From Geodermatophilus obscurus (GTDB lineage: Bacteria; Actinomycetota; Actinomycetes; Mycobacteriales; Geodermatophilaceae), in contig NZ_FOWE01000001.1 in the NCBI RefSeq assembly GCF_900115395.1, forward strand, positions 558,001-622,000: a DNA stretch of 64,000 nt, written 5' to 3'. A program made the translations under genes and the position numbers. Below the pieces are notes generated by a model. The model did no database searches, had not been told where the DNA came from, and was given only the letters and a program-made list of their open reading frames with translations. Of this stretch, positions 52,772 through 64,000 are shown piece by piece. Positions within the stretch are counted from its first letter, which is position 1; every line of letters begins with the position of its first letter.

Positions 52772-55144
52772 CTAGTCGCGCTGCCCCTTGCCCCGGCGGC
52801 GGGGCGCGGCGCCGGGCGGCTGGGTCACCGGGGCCACCTCCGGCGCCGGCGGGTTGTCCAGCACCAGCTCGTTCTCGGTCACGGTCACCCGGCGCCCGTG
52901 GTGGTGGATGTCGAGCGGCTCGCCGTCGTGCAGCCGGTAGGTGGTCTGCTCCCGGCCGATGGCCACCTCGAGGACCCGCCCCTGGTAGGCCAGCCGGAAG
53001 CGCAGGCCGGTGATCCGGGAGGGCAGCCGCGGGGCGAACAGCAGCCGGCCGTCGTGGTCGCGCATGCCGCCGAACCCGGCGACGGCGACCGTCCAGCCAC
53101 CGGCCAGCGAGGCGATGTGCAGGCCGTGCCCGGCGTTGCCGTGCAGGTTCTGCAGGTCGGTGAGCGCTGCCTCGCCCCAGTAGTCGTAGGCCAGCTCCAG
53201 GTGGCCGGTCTCGGCGGCCACCACCGCCTGCTGGGTCGCCGACAGAGAGGAGTCGCGCACCGTGCGGGCCTCGTAGTAGGCGAAGTCGGCGACCTTCTCC
53301 TCGTGGGTGAAGGCGTCCCCGCGCAGGTGCAGCGCCATCACCAGGTCGGCCTGCTTGACCACCTGCCGGCGGTAGATCTCGAAGTAGGGGTAGTGCAGCA
53401 GCAGCGGGTAGTGGTCGGGCGGGGTCGCGGCGAAGTCCCACTCCTCGTGGTGGGTGAACGCCTCGGACTGCATGTGCACGCCCAGCCTCGGGTCCCAGGG
53501 CACCCGCATGAGGCGCGCGGCCCGCTGCCAGTGCCCCACCTCGTCCTCGGTGACCTGCAGCCGGCCGGCGACGTCGGGGTGGCGCTCCACCGCGGCGGCC
53601 GCCTCGCGCAGGTTCCGCTGCGCCATGAGGTTGGTGTAGACGTTGTTGTCGACGACGGCGGTGTACTCGTCGGGCCCGGTCACCCCGTCGATGCGGAACC
53701 CGTCCTCGGCGTCGAAGTGCCCCAGCGACGCCCACAGCCGCGCGGTCTCGATGAGCAGCTCGGTGCCGAAGTCGCGGTCGAACTCCTCGTCGCCGGTGGC
53801 GTGCACGTAGCGCACGACGGCGTCGGCGATGTCGGCGTTGATGTGGAAGGCCGCCGTCCCCGCCGGCCAGTAGCCGCTGGTCTCCTCCCCGCGGATGGTG
53901 CGCCAGGGGAAGGTCGCGCCGCGGCGGCCGAGCTCGCGGGCGCGGTCGCGGGCCAGGTCGAGGGTGGAGTGCCGCCAGCGCAGCGCGTCCCGGACGGCGT
54001 CGGGCGCGATGTAGGTCAGCGCCGGCAGCACGTAGGTCTCGGTGTCCCAGAAGGTGTGCCCGTCGTAGCCGGGCCCGGTGAGCCCCTTGGCGGGGATGGG
54101 CTGCCGCTCGGCACGCAGGCCCGCCTGCAGGAGGTGGAAGACGCCGACCCGCACCGCCTGCTGCAGCTCGTCGTCGCCCTCGATCTCGACGTCGGCCTGC
54201 GCCCAGTGGGAGTCCAGGACCTCGCGCTGCTCGCGCAGCAGTCGCTCGAAGCCGGCGAGCTTCGCGGTCGCCAGGGCGCCCTCGACCTGGTCGCGCAGCG
54301 CCGCGGAGGAGCGGCGCGAGCTCCAGCCGTAGGACAGGTACTTGACCAGCTTCAGCGACGACCCCTGCGGCAGCCGGGCGGCGAGGGTGAAGCGGGCGAG
54401 GTCCTCCCCCGCCTCGATGTCCAGCGTGGCGCTGTCGGGGACCTCGATCACGTGGTCCATGCCGGCGGCCATGCGCAGCTTGCTGCGCCGGGTGCGGTGC
54501 ACCAGCACCGCGCGCTGCCCGCGGGCGACGGCCATCTCGTTGACCAGCGGGCGGCGCAGCGCGGCGGCGGCACGCGGGTCGTCGCTCTCGCGGCCGCTGT
54601 CGACCGGCTCGTTGGCCAGCAGGTCCGACTGCAGCGCCACGTACAGGTCACCGCGGTCGTCGGTGCACTCCACGGCGTACTCGATGGCGGCGATCGAGCG
54701 GCGGCGCAGCGACACCAGGCGGGTGCTGGTCACCTTGACGGTGCGGCCGTTGGGCGAGCGCCACTCGGTGACCCGGCGCAGCACCCCGCGGCGCAGGTCG
54801 AGGGTGCGGCGGTGCTCGACGATCTCGCCGTAGTCGAGGTCGAGGGGGGTGTCGCCGACCAGCAGCCGGATCAGCTTGCCGTCGGTGACGTTGACGACCG
54901 TCTGGCCCTGTTCGGGGAAGCCGTAGCCGGCCTCGGCGTAGGGCAGCGGCCGCTCCTCGAAGAATCCGTTGAGGTAGGTGCCCGGGACGACGATCGGCTC
55001 GCCCTCCTCGAACGAGCCGCGCATGCCGATGTGCCCGTTGGCGAGCGCGAACACCGACTCGTGCACGCCGAGGGAGGGGTGGTCGAGACCGATCTCGGTC
55101 AGCGACCACGGCTCGACGGGGAAGCTGGGCCGGCCCTCGGTCAC
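52772..55144 (-). CDS. Glycoside hydrolase family 65 phosphorylase
   Basis: A 790-residue inverting disaccharide phosphorylase (maltose, trehalose or kojibiose type). N-terminal domain to about 270, linker, (alpha/alpha)6 barrel with the general-acid Glu in [10 protein letters not shown] (near 493), [14 protein letters not shown] and the phosphate site region KQADLVMAL. It should release beta-glucose-1-phosphate. The start overlaps the HAD gene stop by 4 nt, so the two form one operon. The exact disaccharide cannot be told from motifs. Confidence 0.92.
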   Translation of the reverse strand: MTEGRPSFPVEPWSLTEIGLDHPSLGVHESVFALANGHIGMRGSFEEGEPIVVPGTYLNGFFEERPLPYAEAGYGFPEQGQTVVNVTDGKLIRLLVGDTPLDLDYGEIVEHRRTLDLRRGVLRRVTEWRSPNGRTVKVTSTRLVSLRRRSIAAIEYAVECTDDRGDLYVALQSDLLANEPVDSGRESDDPRAAAALRRPLVNEMAVARGQRAVLVHRTRRSKLRMAAGMDHVIEVPDSATLDIEAGEDLARFTLAARLPQGSSLKLVKYLSYGWSSRRSSAALRDQVEGALATAKLAGFERLLREQREVLDSHWAQADVEIEGDDELQQAVRVGVFHLLQAGLRAERQPIPAKGLTGPGYDGHTFWDTETYVLPALTYIAPDAVRDALRWRHSTLDLARDRARELGRRGATFPWRTIRGEETSGYWPAGTAAFHINADIADAVVRYVHATGDEEFDRDFGTELLIETARLWASLGHFDAEDGFRIDGVTGPDEYTAVVDNNVYTNLMAQRNLREAAAAVERHPDVAGRLQVTEDEVGHWQRAARLMRVPWDPRLGVHMQSEAFTHHEEWDFAATPPDHYPLLLHYPYFEIYRRQVVKQADLVMALHLRGDAFTHEEKVADFAYYEARTVRDSSLSATQQAVVAAETGHLELAYDYWGEAALTDLQNLHGNAGHGLHIASLAGGWTVAVAGFGGMRDHDGRLLFAPRLPSRITGLRFRLAYQGRVLEVAIGREQTTYRLHDGEPLDIHHHGRRVTVTENELVLDNPPAPEVAPVTQPPGAAPRRRGKGQRD

Positions 55145-55875
55145 CGCGCACCCCCGTCGAGCAGCTGGTCGAGGTCGGTGACGACGACGTCGGCGCCGTT
55201 CTCCCGCAGCGCGTCGCCCTGCCCGACCCGGTCGACGCCCACGACGAACCCGAAGTCCCCGGCCCGGCCGGCGGCGACCCCGGCCAGCGCGTCCTCGAAC
55301 ACCGCCGCGGCCGACGGCTCGACGCCGAGCGCGCGGGCGCCGGCGAGGAAGGTGTCGGGGGCGGGCTTGCCGCGGAGGCCCTCGCGGGCGGTCACCACGC
55401 CGTCGACGCGGGCGTCGATGAGGTCGGCGAAGCCGCCGGCGGTGATGACCTGCTCGCCGTTGGCCGAGGCGGTGACGACGGCGGTGGCCAGCCCCGCCTC
55501 CCGCGCGGCCCGCAGGTAGGTCATCGAGCCCGGGTACACCTCGACGCCGTGCTCCTCGAGCTCGGTCAGCAGCAGCTCGTTCTTGCGGCGGCCGACGCCG
55601 TGCACGGTGCGGGCGTCAGGGGGGTCGTCGGGGCTGCCCTCGGGCAGCGTGATGCCGCGGCTGGCGAGGAAGTCCCGGACGCCGTCGGCCCGCGGCTTGC
55701 CGTCGACGTAGCGGTTGTAGTCGAGCTGGCTGAACTCCGCCGCCGTGGGGTCGGTGGCCCGCAGGAACTCGTCGAAGGTGCGCTTCCACGCGGCCATGTG
55801 CACCGTCGCGGTGCGGGTGAGGACGCCGTCCATGTCGAAGAGACAGGCACGGATGCGGTCCGGGAGTCCGAGCAC
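55141..55875 (-). CDS. Beta-phosphoglucomutase-type HAD hydrolase
   Basis: A 244-residue HAD-superfamily protein: [14 protein letters not shown] (motif I with the nucleophile Asp), TASANGEQV (motif II), the motif III Lys in [12 protein letters not shown] and [12 protein letters not shown] (motif IV). Its pairing with GH65 matches the pathway from beta-glucose-1-phosphate to glucose-6-phosphate. GTG 55875 follows TAGCGT (55884-55889) by 8 nt, so the operon is probably leaderless. Confidence 0.93.
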   Translation of the reverse strand: MLGLPDRIRACLFDMDGVLTRTATVHMAAWKRTFDEFLRATDPTAAEFSQLDYNRYVDGKPRADGVRDFLASRGITLPEGSPDDPPDARTVHGVGRRKNELLLTELEEHGVEVYPGSMTYLRAAREAGLATAVVTASANGEQVITAGGFADLIDARVDGVVTAREGLRGKPAPDTFLAGARALGVEPSAAAVFEDALAGVAAGRAGDFGFVVGVDRVGQGDALRENGADVVVTDLDQLLDGGAR

Positions 55876-56028
55876 GCTCGCCCACGCTACCGGCGTGTCG
55901 CGGGCTCGACCTGTCGAGAACCCCCCGGGGTCGCAGCTCCCCACCGCAGGCGGCAGCCTGGGGCGGCGCGGGGCCGCACCGGACCACCCGGTCCCGGCCA
56001 CCCCGACCGCCCGAGGAGAGGACCGCCC

Positions 56029-56574
56029 ATGGCCGACCGGACCGTCCCGCCGAGCCCCTACGACTTCCTGCCGCCCGTCCCGTCGTTCACCGTCACCAGC
56101 ACCGACGTGCGCGACGGCGAGGTGATGCCGATGCGCTGCGTCAGCGGCGTCATGGGCGCCGGCGGTGAGGACTCCTCCCCCCAGCTGTCGTGGTCGGGCT
56201 TCCCCGAGCAGACGCAGGGGTTCGCCGTCACCGTCTTCGACCCCGACGCCCCCACGGTCAGCGGCTTCTGGCACTGGGTGGTCACCGGCATCCCCGCCTC
56301 GGTGACCGAGCTGCCGGCCGGCGCCGGCGACCGGGACGGGTCGGGCCTGCCCGCGGGCGCCCGGCAGCTGCGCAACGACTCCGGGTTCGCCGGGTACGTC
56401 GGTGCCGCTCCCCCGGCCGGTCACGGCCCGCACCGCTACTTCGTCGTGGTGCACGCCCTGGACACCGCCGACATGGGCGTGCCGGCCGACGCCAGCCCCG
56501 CGTTCCACGGGTTCAACCTGTTCGGGCACACGCTGGCCCGGGCGCAGCTGGTCGTCACCCACGCCCAGGACTGA
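56029..56574 (+). CDS. YbhB/YbcL (PEBP-family) protein
   Basis: A 181-residue phosphatidylethanolamine-binding-type protein. It has [37 protein letters not shown] and the [11 protein letters not shown] motif; these make up the ligand pocket. Actinobacterial members have no settled role. ATG 56029 has a GAGGAGAGG site. Confidence 0.93.
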   Translation: MADRTVPPSPYDFLPPVPSFTVTSTDVRDGEVMPMRCVSGVMGAGGEDSSPQLSWSGFPEQTQGFAVTVFDPDAPTVSGFWHWVVTGIPASVTELPAGAGDRDGSGLPAGARQLRNDSGFAGYVGAAPPAGHGPHRYFVVVHALDTADMGVPADASPAFHGFNLFGHTLARAQLVVTHAQD

Positions 56575-56636
56575 ACGGAACGACGACGTCCTGACCGGCG
56601 CGTGCGGCGGCGCCGGACCGGGGGTACCGCGGGACC

Positions 56637-57548
56637 ATGACGTCCCGGGGCACTTCCCGGCCGGCGCCCGCACCGCCCCGGCCGCGCCCCGCCCGCGGCG
56701 CCGCCCTGCTGACGGCGCTGCTGCTGCTCCTGGTCGCCGACGTCGTCCCGGGCCGCGGACCCCGGGCCGCCGCAGGTCCCCCGGCCGCCGACGTCGTGCC
56801 GGCCGTCACCGCGTCGTGGACCGTCCCCGGCGGGACGCTGGCCGTCGCCCTCACCGCCCGCCCCGAGCCCCCCGGGCCGACCGGCCGCGCCACCGACGCC
56901 CGCGACACCCGGCTGGCGCACCGCACCGCGGACAACGGCGCCGCGGCCGACCGCCCCTTCCCCACCGCGTCGATGGTCAAGCTGTTCCTCGCCGAGGACC
57001 TGCTGCACCGCGCCCGCGCCGGGCTGGTCACCCTCGGCGAGCGTGACTGGGCGCTGCTGCAGGACATGATCCGCTCGTCGGACGACCCGGCCGCCTCGGA
57101 GCTGTGGACCCGCTTCGACGGCCCGCAGATGGTCCGCGACGTCGCCGACCGCTACGGCCTCCCCGGCACCGCTCCCCCGGCCGACCCCTCCCAGTGGGGC
57201 GAGACGACGACGACCGCGCGCGACCTGGCCCGTTTCCTCGCGCTGCTGCCCACCGTCGCCGCCCCCGCCGACGCGACGACGCTGCTGGTGTGGATGCGCA
57301 CCGCCACCCCGCTGGCCGCCGACGGCTTCGACCAGCGGTTCGGCGCGTTCGGCACGCTGCCGGGGATGCCGGCGGTCAAGCAGGGGTGGATGTGCTGCGT
57401 GGACGGCGTGCGGCACCTGCACTCGGTGGCCGTCAGCGGCGACCGGGTGGTCGTGCTGCTCAGCGAGCTGCCGCCGTCGGTGTCCTGGGACGAGGCCCGC
57501 GCGGCGCTGTCGGCCGCCGCGGCCGCGCTGCCGGCACCGCGCGGCTGA
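56637..57548 (+). CDS. Serine beta-lactamase-like hydrolase, exported
   Basis: A 303-residue protein with an N-terminal membrane or signal segment (ALLTALLLLLVADVV) and a class A beta-lactamase/DD-peptidase fold: SMVK as the SxxK motif (near residue 112) and KQGWM as the KTG analogue; the SDN element appears as SSDD. The divergence suggests a non-beta-lactam role, perhaps cell-wall related. ATG 56637 is the first start in a high-homology frame. Confidence 0.85.
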   Translation: MTSRGTSRPAPAPPRPRPARGAALLTALLLLLVADVVPGRGPRAAAGPPAADVVPAVTASWTVPGGTLAVALTARPEPPGPTGRATDARDTRLAHRTADNGAAADRPFPTASMVKLFLAEDLLHRARAGLVTLGERDWALLQDMIRSSDDPAASELWTRFDGPQMVRDVADRYGLPGTAPPADPSQWGETTTTARDLARFLALLPTVAAPADATTLLVWMRTATPLAADGFDQRFGAFGTLPGMPAVKQGWMCCVDGVRHLHSVAVSGDRVVVLLSELPPSVSWDEARAALSAAAAALPAPRG

Positions 57549-57554
57549 GCCCGG

Positions 57555-58352
57555 TCAGCAGCCGGGCAGGCCGGCGACCCCGGTGGAGCCCAGCCAGGCG
57601 AAGCCGACGCGCTCGTAGACCCGCGCGACGTCGTCGTCCCCGGCGGTGAGGAAGACCAGGTCGGCGGTCTCGCGGGCCTGCGCCACCAGCGCCGAGGCCA
57701 GCGCCGCGCCGACCCCGCGCCCGCGCCGCCGGGGGGAGCTGGCCACCCCGACGACCTCGCTGATCTCGGTGCCGTCCACGTCGACCGGGGAGTGCGAGCC
57801 GACGCCCACCGGCATGCCGTCCTCGAGCGCCACCATCACCACGGTGCGCCCCGTGGCGACCCGCTCGCGCAGCACCTCGGCCCGGGCGTCGGACGGACCC
57901 TCGAGGTCCTCGGGGTCGGGGTCGGCGTGGTGCGGGGCGAACCCGGACTCCAGCAGGTGCTGGTAGTGCGGCAGCGCCGGGTCCTCGGCGCCCACCAGGT
58001 ACAGCCGGACGCCGGCCGGCAGCAGCACCTCCACCGGGTCGTCGACCACGAGCAGCGGGAACTCGGTGACGACCAGCCCGGCCGCGCGGGCCGCGGCGCC
58101 CAGCGACGGCGCCCGCTCGACGACCCACTCCACGGCGGCCGGCAGGCCGGCCTCCTCCTGCAGCGCGACGGCGGCGCGCACGTCGTCGGCGGTCACCGCG
58201 CCGGCGCCGGGCCGCGGGCGGGCCGGGTGGGGCCAGGCCGGCGGGCCGACCGGCACGTCGAGCGCCCCGGCCGGGACGAGCCGCGCGTCCGGCAGCGGCG
58301 CGGCGGCGGCGTACCGCTCGACGCTGTCGAGCAGCCCTCGGCGGGTCGGCAC
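57555..58352 (-). CDS. GNAT acetyltransferase
   Basis: A 265-residue N-acetyltransferase. The N-terminal half (to about 120) is a partner domain ([20 protein letters not shown]); the C-terminal GNAT domain has [19 protein letters not shown] as the acetyl-CoA loop, and [16 protein letters not shown] 58352 is 6 nt after TAGGGT. Convergent with the beta-lactamase-like gene (6 bp apart). Confidence 0.85.
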   Translation of the reverse strand: MPTRRGLLDSVERYAAAAPLPDARLVPAGALDVPVGPPAWPHPARPRPGAGAVTADDVRAAVALQEEAGLPAAVEWVVERAPSLGAAARAAGLVVTEFPLLVVDDPVEVLLPAGVRLYLVGAEDPALPHYQHLLESGFAPHHADPDPEDLEGPSDARAEVLRERVATGRTVVMVALEDGMPVGVGSHSPVDVDGTEISEVVGVASSPRRRGRGVGAALASALVAQARETADLVFLTAGDDDVARVYERVGFAWLGSTGVAGLPGC

Positions 58353-58466
58353 ACCGGCACCCTATGCGCGGGCCGTCCCGGCGGACCCGCGCGGAGCCCG
58401 CCCGACGACGCCGTTCCCCCCGCCCGGGTGACCCGCCGGTCGGGACGCGGGGGCGCGGGCGGCACG

Positions 58467-59429
58467 ATGGTCGGTGTGACGGCAGGGACCCGGCCCCAGA
58501 TCTCGCCCTACGCGGCCTTCGGCCGGGACGCGTGGCGGGCCCTCGCCGGCTCCCGCACGCTCCCCCTGGACGAGGCCGACCTGGTGGCGCTGCGCAGCCT
58601 CGGCGACCGCATCGACCTCGACGAGGTGGCCACCGTCTACCTGCCCCTGGCCGAGCTGCTCGGGCTGCACGTGACCGCCAGCCGGGCGCTGTGGGCCGCG
58701 CAGAGCCGGTTCCTGGGCGACACCACGGCCAAGGTCCCCTATGTCATCGCCGTCGCCGGCAGCGTCGCCGTCGGCAAGAGCACCACCGCCCGGCTGCTGC
58801 AGACGCTGCTCGCCGCCGCACCCGGCTCGCCGCGGGTCGACCTGGTGACCACCGACGGGTTCCTGTGGCCCAACGCCGTCCTCGAGCAGCGCGGCCACAT
58901 GGCACGCAAGGGCTTCCCCGAGAGCTACGACCGGCGGGCGCTGATCCGCTTCCTCGCCGACGTGAAGTCCGGCCGCGGGGAGGTGAGCGCGCCGGTGTAC
59001 AGCCACCAGTCCTACGACGTGCTGCCCGGGCAGCGGCAGGTCGTCGACCGGCCCGACGTCCTGGTGCTCGAGGGCCTCAACGTATTGCAGGCCGGCCGCC
59101 ACGACGACGGCCGCGTGCCCGAGGTGTTCCTCTCGGACTTCTTCGACTTCTCCGTCTACGTCGACGCCGTCGAGGCCGACGTCCAGGAGTGGTACGTCGA
59201 GCGGTTCCTCGCGCTGCGCCGCACGGCCTTCGCCGACACCTCGGCCTACTTCCACCGCTACGCCGACCTCAGCGACGACGACGCGCGCGCCACCGCGCTG
59301 TCGATCTGGGCCGCGGTCAACGGCCCCAACCTGCGGCAGAACATCGCCCCGACGCGCTCGCGCGCCCGCCTGGTGCTGCAGAAGTCCGCCGACCACTCGG
59401 TCCGCCGGATCCTGCTGCGCAAACTCTGA
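58467..59429 (+). CDS. coaA: Pantothenate kinase (type I) CoaA
   Basis: First enzyme of CoA synthesis; phosphorylates pantothenate. It has 320 residues (Mtb CoaA 312) with Walker [13 protein letters not shown] (near 97), [12 protein letters not shown], the [13 protein letters not shown] motif, [19 protein letters not shown] and the terminal [11 protein letters not shown] 58467; GTG 58476 is an alternative. Confidence 0.96.
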   Translation: MVGVTAGTRPQISPYAAFGRDAWRALAGSRTLPLDEADLVALRSLGDRIDLDEVATVYLPLAELLGLHVTASRALWAAQSRFLGDTTAKVPYVIAVAGSVAVGKSTTARLLQTLLAAAPGSPRVDLVTTDGFLWPNAVLEQRGHMARKGFPESYDRRALIRFLADVKSGRGEVSAPVYSHQSYDVLPGQRQVVDRPDVLVLEGLNVLQAGRHDDGRVPEVFLSDFFDFSVYVDAVEADVQEWYVERFLALRRTAFADTSAYFHRYADLSDDDARATALSIWAAVNGPNLRQNIAPTRSRARLVLQKSADHSVRRILLRKL

Positions 59430-59479
59430 CTTCCTCCCCCCGGGGCGCTCTCCGCCGTGGTCCGTGGTGATCGAGGTCA

Positions 59480-59493
59480 GTTGGGGATAACGG
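59480..59493 (+). repeat. Dispersed intergenic repeat, copy 8
   Basis: GTTGGGGATAACGG, followed by TAGGGA, between coaA and the DUF5999 gene. Confidence 0.85.
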
Positions 59494-59720
59494 TAGGGAC
59501 GGGCGGTCGGGCCCTGGACGCGACGCGTCGGCGGCGCATGGTCCGCCCGCCCGGGACGTGTCCGCCATGGCGAGGTCTGACGACCCGAAGGGGTCAGGTC
59601 GTGGGATTCGTCACCTGACGCAGACCCGGGCCGGGCGCACACTCGGAGACGTCCGGTCACCGGACGTTCACCGCCAGTGATATCCGGCCTTCCCCGCCGA
59701 CCTGATCGGGAGTCCTCCTG

Positions 59721-59924
59721 ATGTGCGCACACCCCACCCCCTGCCCCGACGCCACCAGCGACGCGCGTGACCTCGCCGCGGTCGTGAGCAGCCACCCCGA
59801 ACAGGGCTGGAGCCTGCTGTGCAACGGCGTCGTCCTCTTCGACGACGACGGCGAGCTGCTGCCCGACGGCAGCGCGGTCGCCGACCACCACCAGTGGCGG
59901 ACCGCCGGGCTCGTCCCCGCCTAG
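59721..59924 (+). CDS. DUF5999-family protein
   Basis: A 67-residue small protein: CAHPTPCP at the start, then VVSSHPEQGWSLLCNGVVLFDDDGELLPDG, the DUF5999 signature; three Cys in total. Widespread in Streptomyces and relatives; function unknown. ATG 59721. Confidence 0.9.
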   Translation: MCAHPTPCPDATSDARDLAAVVSSHPEQGWSLLCNGVVLFDDDGELLPDGSAVADHHQWRTAGLVPA

Positions 59925-59971
59925 GCCCGGGACCTCCCCGACCGCCCGGCGCGGGTCCCGCTGCGGCGGGG

Positions 59972-59997
59972 CCGGCGCCGGGCTCAGCCGGCGCCGG
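59972..59997. terminator. Bidirectional terminator hairpin
   Basis: CCGGCGCCGG, GCTCAG loop, CCGGCGCCGG: 10-bp stem between convergent DUF5999 and lipoprotein genes. Confidence 0.6.
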
Positions 59998-59999
59998 TC

Positions 60000-60887
60000 T
60001 CAGCCGGCGGCGGTCTCGGCGGCCTCGGTGAGCAGGGCGGTGAAGGCGGCCGCGTCCGGCGCCGCCGCGTCCGGCGCCGCGCTCTGCGCCAGCAGCAGGC
60101 CGCGCGACCCGTCGACCACGAGGCCGACGAGCACGCTGACCGACTCGCGCCCGGCCCAGTCGACGGTCACCTGCACCCCGGCGCTCTGCTGACCGAGCTC
60201 CGGCACGTCCAGCGGCGTCGCCTCGACGGTGGCGCTCCAGCCCCACGGGCCGGTCGCGGTCACCGTCCCGCACTCGGCGAGCAGCTGGTCGACCGGCAGC
60301 TGCAGCTCCGCGATCTGCGGTGACTCGGCGAGCACCTGCACGGTCTGCGCCTGCGGGGTGCGGGCCGCCTGTGCCGCCCACATCAGGTCACCGGCCTCGT
60401 CGTCGAGGCCCTCGAGGCCCTCGAGGGCTTCCAGCGCCGCGCGGCACCCCTCGGGCTCCACGGTCACCTCGCCGGCCCAGCCGTCGTGGTCACCGTCGCG
60501 GTCGTGACCCCAGTGGCCGCCCCAGCCGCCCCACCCCGGGCCCGCGGCGCCGAGCTGGTCGAGGGTGATCCCGACGACGGTCGCGTCCGCGCCGAACGCC
60601 GAGGCCGGCAGCAGCCGGTCGCGCAGGTCGTCGGACGTCGAGCCCTCCGGTGCCGGCTCCTCCGTCCCGGGGGCCGGTGACGGCGTCGCGGACGGACCGG
60701 GCGACGAGGACTCGGCCGGTGACTCCGACGGCGACTCCGACAGCGACTCGGACGCGGGTGCCGACGGCTCCCCGGTGACCGCGGCCGGGCTCAACCCCGA
60801 CGTGCCGGCGCACCCCGCCGTGAGCAGCGCACCCGCGGCCAGCGCCGCTCCCGCCGTCCGGACCCGGAGCTGCCTCGTCGCCGCCAT
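60000..60887 (-). CDS. Lipoprotein of unknown function
   Basis: A 295-residue secreted protein with a lipoprotein signal: AALAAGALLTAGC gives the lipobox LTAGC (Cys near residue 23), then a Ser/Pro/Glu linker (residues 30-80) and a mature domain with several Trp and one or two Cys, resembling PknH-sensor or LpqN-like folds only in layout. ATG 60887 has a GGAGG site 11 nt upstream. Substrate or role unknown. Confidence 0.75.
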   Translation of the reverse strand: MAATRQLRVRTAGAALAAGALLTAGCAGTSGLSPAAVTGEPSAPASESLSESPSESPAESSSPGPSATPSPAPGTEEPAPEGSTSDDLRDRLLPASAFGADATVVGITLDQLGAAGPGWGGWGGHWGHDRDGDHDGWAGEVTVEPEGCRAALEALEGLEGLDDEAGDLMWAAQAARTPQAQTVQVLAESPQIAELQLPVDQLLAECGTVTATGPWGWSATVEATPLDVPELGQQSAGVQVTVDWAGRESVSVLVGLVVDGSRGLLLAQSAAPDAAAPDAAAFTALLTEAAETAAG

Positions 60888-61001
60888 GCGCCGATCGTCC
60901 TCCATCCGGCCGTCGCCGTCACCTGCCCAGAGGTCGGAACCGGACCGCTCCCCGGGTCGTTGGGCGACGGTCCGCCGCCCGTCACCGTGCCGGAGGTCCC
61001 C

Positions 61002-61670
61002 GTGCCGACCGCTCTCCCCGTCCTGCCCGCGCTCCTCCCGCCGACGGTCGCCCAGGCCGAGCGGCTGGTCGCCCTCGGCCTGCACGAGCGGGCCGGCCTG
61101 TCGGCCGGCGACCTGCGGGCGGCCGCGGCCGCCGGCCACCCCGACCGGGACGGCGACGGCGCGCTGCTGGTGCTGCCGCCGGGCCTCGTGCCGCCCTCGG
61201 CCCTGGTGCCGTTCGTGCGGTGGCAGGACCGTCCGGCGTTCGTCGTCGTCGACATGACCGACCTCGACGAGTTCGCACCCGTCGAGGACGCCGTTCCTCC
61301 CCCGGGCCCGGTGTACCTGCTGTGCGGGCCCGAGCGGGGCGACGGGTACCGCGACGTGTCGCCCGACGACGCGCTGCCGCGGATCCGCGCCGCCGGCCGG
61401 ACGCCGCTGACCCTGGCCGAGGGGCTCACCTGGCTGCTGCAGTGCCCCGGTGTGCTGGAGCGCAACGCCTGCACCATGACCGTCGGCTCCCGGCTGCGGC
61501 GGCCGAACGGCTCACTCGACGCCCGCACGCCGGCGCTGTGGATCAGCAACGGCACCGGCCGTGACGGGCGGGAGCGGCGCAACGCCCCCAAGGTCGGCTG
61601 GTGCTGGGCGGGCAACCGGCACACCTGGCTGGGCATCGCCTCGGCGTCCGGCCGCGTGCCGCTGTCCTGA
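61002..61670 (+). CDS. DUF5701-like protein
   Basis: A 222-residue protein: VAQAERLVALGLHERAGLS start, then FVVVDMTDLDEFAPVEDAVPPPGPVYLLCGPERGDGY and the late PALWISNGTGRDGRERRNAPKVGWCWAGNRHTWLGIAS. This is the DUF5701 type, function unknown. GTG 61002 has a GGAGG site; upstream in-frame GTG/TTG codons are less likely. Confidence 0.8.
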   Translation: MPTALPVLPALLPPTVAQAERLVALGLHERAGLSAGDLRAAAAAGHPDRDGDGALLVLPPGLVPPSALVPFVRWQDRPAFVVVDMTDLDEFAPVEDAVPPPGPVYLLCGPERGDGYRDVSPDDALPRIRAAGRTPLTLAEGLTWLLQCPGVLERNACTMTVGSRLRRPNGSLDARTPALWISNGTGRDGRERRNAPKVGWCWAGNRHTWLGIASASGRVPLS

Positions 61671-61675
61671 CCGCC

Positions 61676-61709
61676 CCGGGAGCGGCACGTCCCGGCGTGC
61701 CGCTCCCGG
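61676..61709. terminator. Bidirectional terminator hairpin
   Basis: Perfect 14-bp stem (CCGGGAGCGGCACG with its complement) and 6-nt loop between the convergent DUF5701-like gene and gcvP. Confidence 0.8.
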
Positions 61710-61730
61710 CGACCGGCTAGACCTGGCCAG

Positions 61731-64000
<2,270 letters not shown>

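Overview
The window is high-GC actinobacterial DNA. It has a complete Pup-proteasome cluster, many GTG starts and leaderless promoters of the form TAnnnT plus 6-8 nt plus start codon, and an RbpA, a PafBC pair and a DUF5999 protein. The gene set and the very high GC suggest a Geodermatophilaceae-like genus (Blastococcus, Geodermatophilus or Modestobacter). That placement is inference, because no rRNA or other marker is present. The first 39 kb follow in broad order the Mycobacterium tuberculosis blocks Rv2119-Rv2089 (RecB-like, trmI, mpa, dop, pup, prcBA, pafABC, tatAC, helY, 5'-3' exonuclease, M24 peptidase) and Rv2053-Rv2050 (fxsA, ppm/lnt, rbpA).

Regions. 0.3-17.4 kb: pupylation and proteasome locus with linked genes (RecB-like nuclease, tRNA m1A58 methyltransferase, ARC/Mpa ATPase, Dop, an acyl-CoA-dehydrogenase-like protein, Pup, PrcB, PrcA, PafA, an SDR, a DUF3866 protein, PafB, PafC, a small membrane protein, TatA, TatC). 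Between pup and prcB lie a broken endonuclease VII-like gene and an opposite-strand membrane protein, and the last codons of pup have a foreign, AT-richer composition. 17.4-28.5 kb: a truncated FAD oxidoreductase, a diacylglycerol-kinase-like lipid kinase, HelY, a DUF4333 protein, the exonuclease, an M24 peptidase with an Lrp regulator, a radical-SAM-family protein that has lost its iron-sulfur motif, a DUF1540 protein behind three IdeR/DtxR-like iron boxes, and an integrase-like orphan. 28.5-32.9 kb: an SDR, saccharopine-dehydrogenase-like, acyl-CoA-ligase operon facing a TetR regulator. 33-44.6 kb: lipid and envelope genes (two acyltransferases, Lnt, Ppm synthase, GDPD), FxsA, RbpA behind a SigR/SigH-type promoter, thymidine kinase and an MFS transporter. 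44.6-52.7 kb: a looser accessory stretch with a possible small leaderless gene, HelR preceded by a rifamycin-associated element, two divergent orphan peptide-ABC permeases, a DUF2332 gene between two matching repeat elements, a frameshifted monooxygenase-like gene and an M50-type protease. 52.7-64 kb: a GH65 phosphorylase with beta-phosphoglucomutase, a PEBP protein, a beta-lactamase-fold protein, an N-acetyltransferase, CoaA, DUF5999, a lipoprotein, a DUF5701-like protein, and GcvP running off the right edge.

A short repeat, GTTGGGGATAACGG (some copies GTTAGGGATAACGG), occurs eight times, always between genes. It is the clearest dispersed signal that known features do not explain. The strongest candidates for new biology are this repeat, the recoded 3' end of pup beside an endonuclease remnant, and the cluster-less radical-SAM homologue. 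The rifamycin element before helR and the triple iron box before the DUF1540 gene are strong regulatory predictions.
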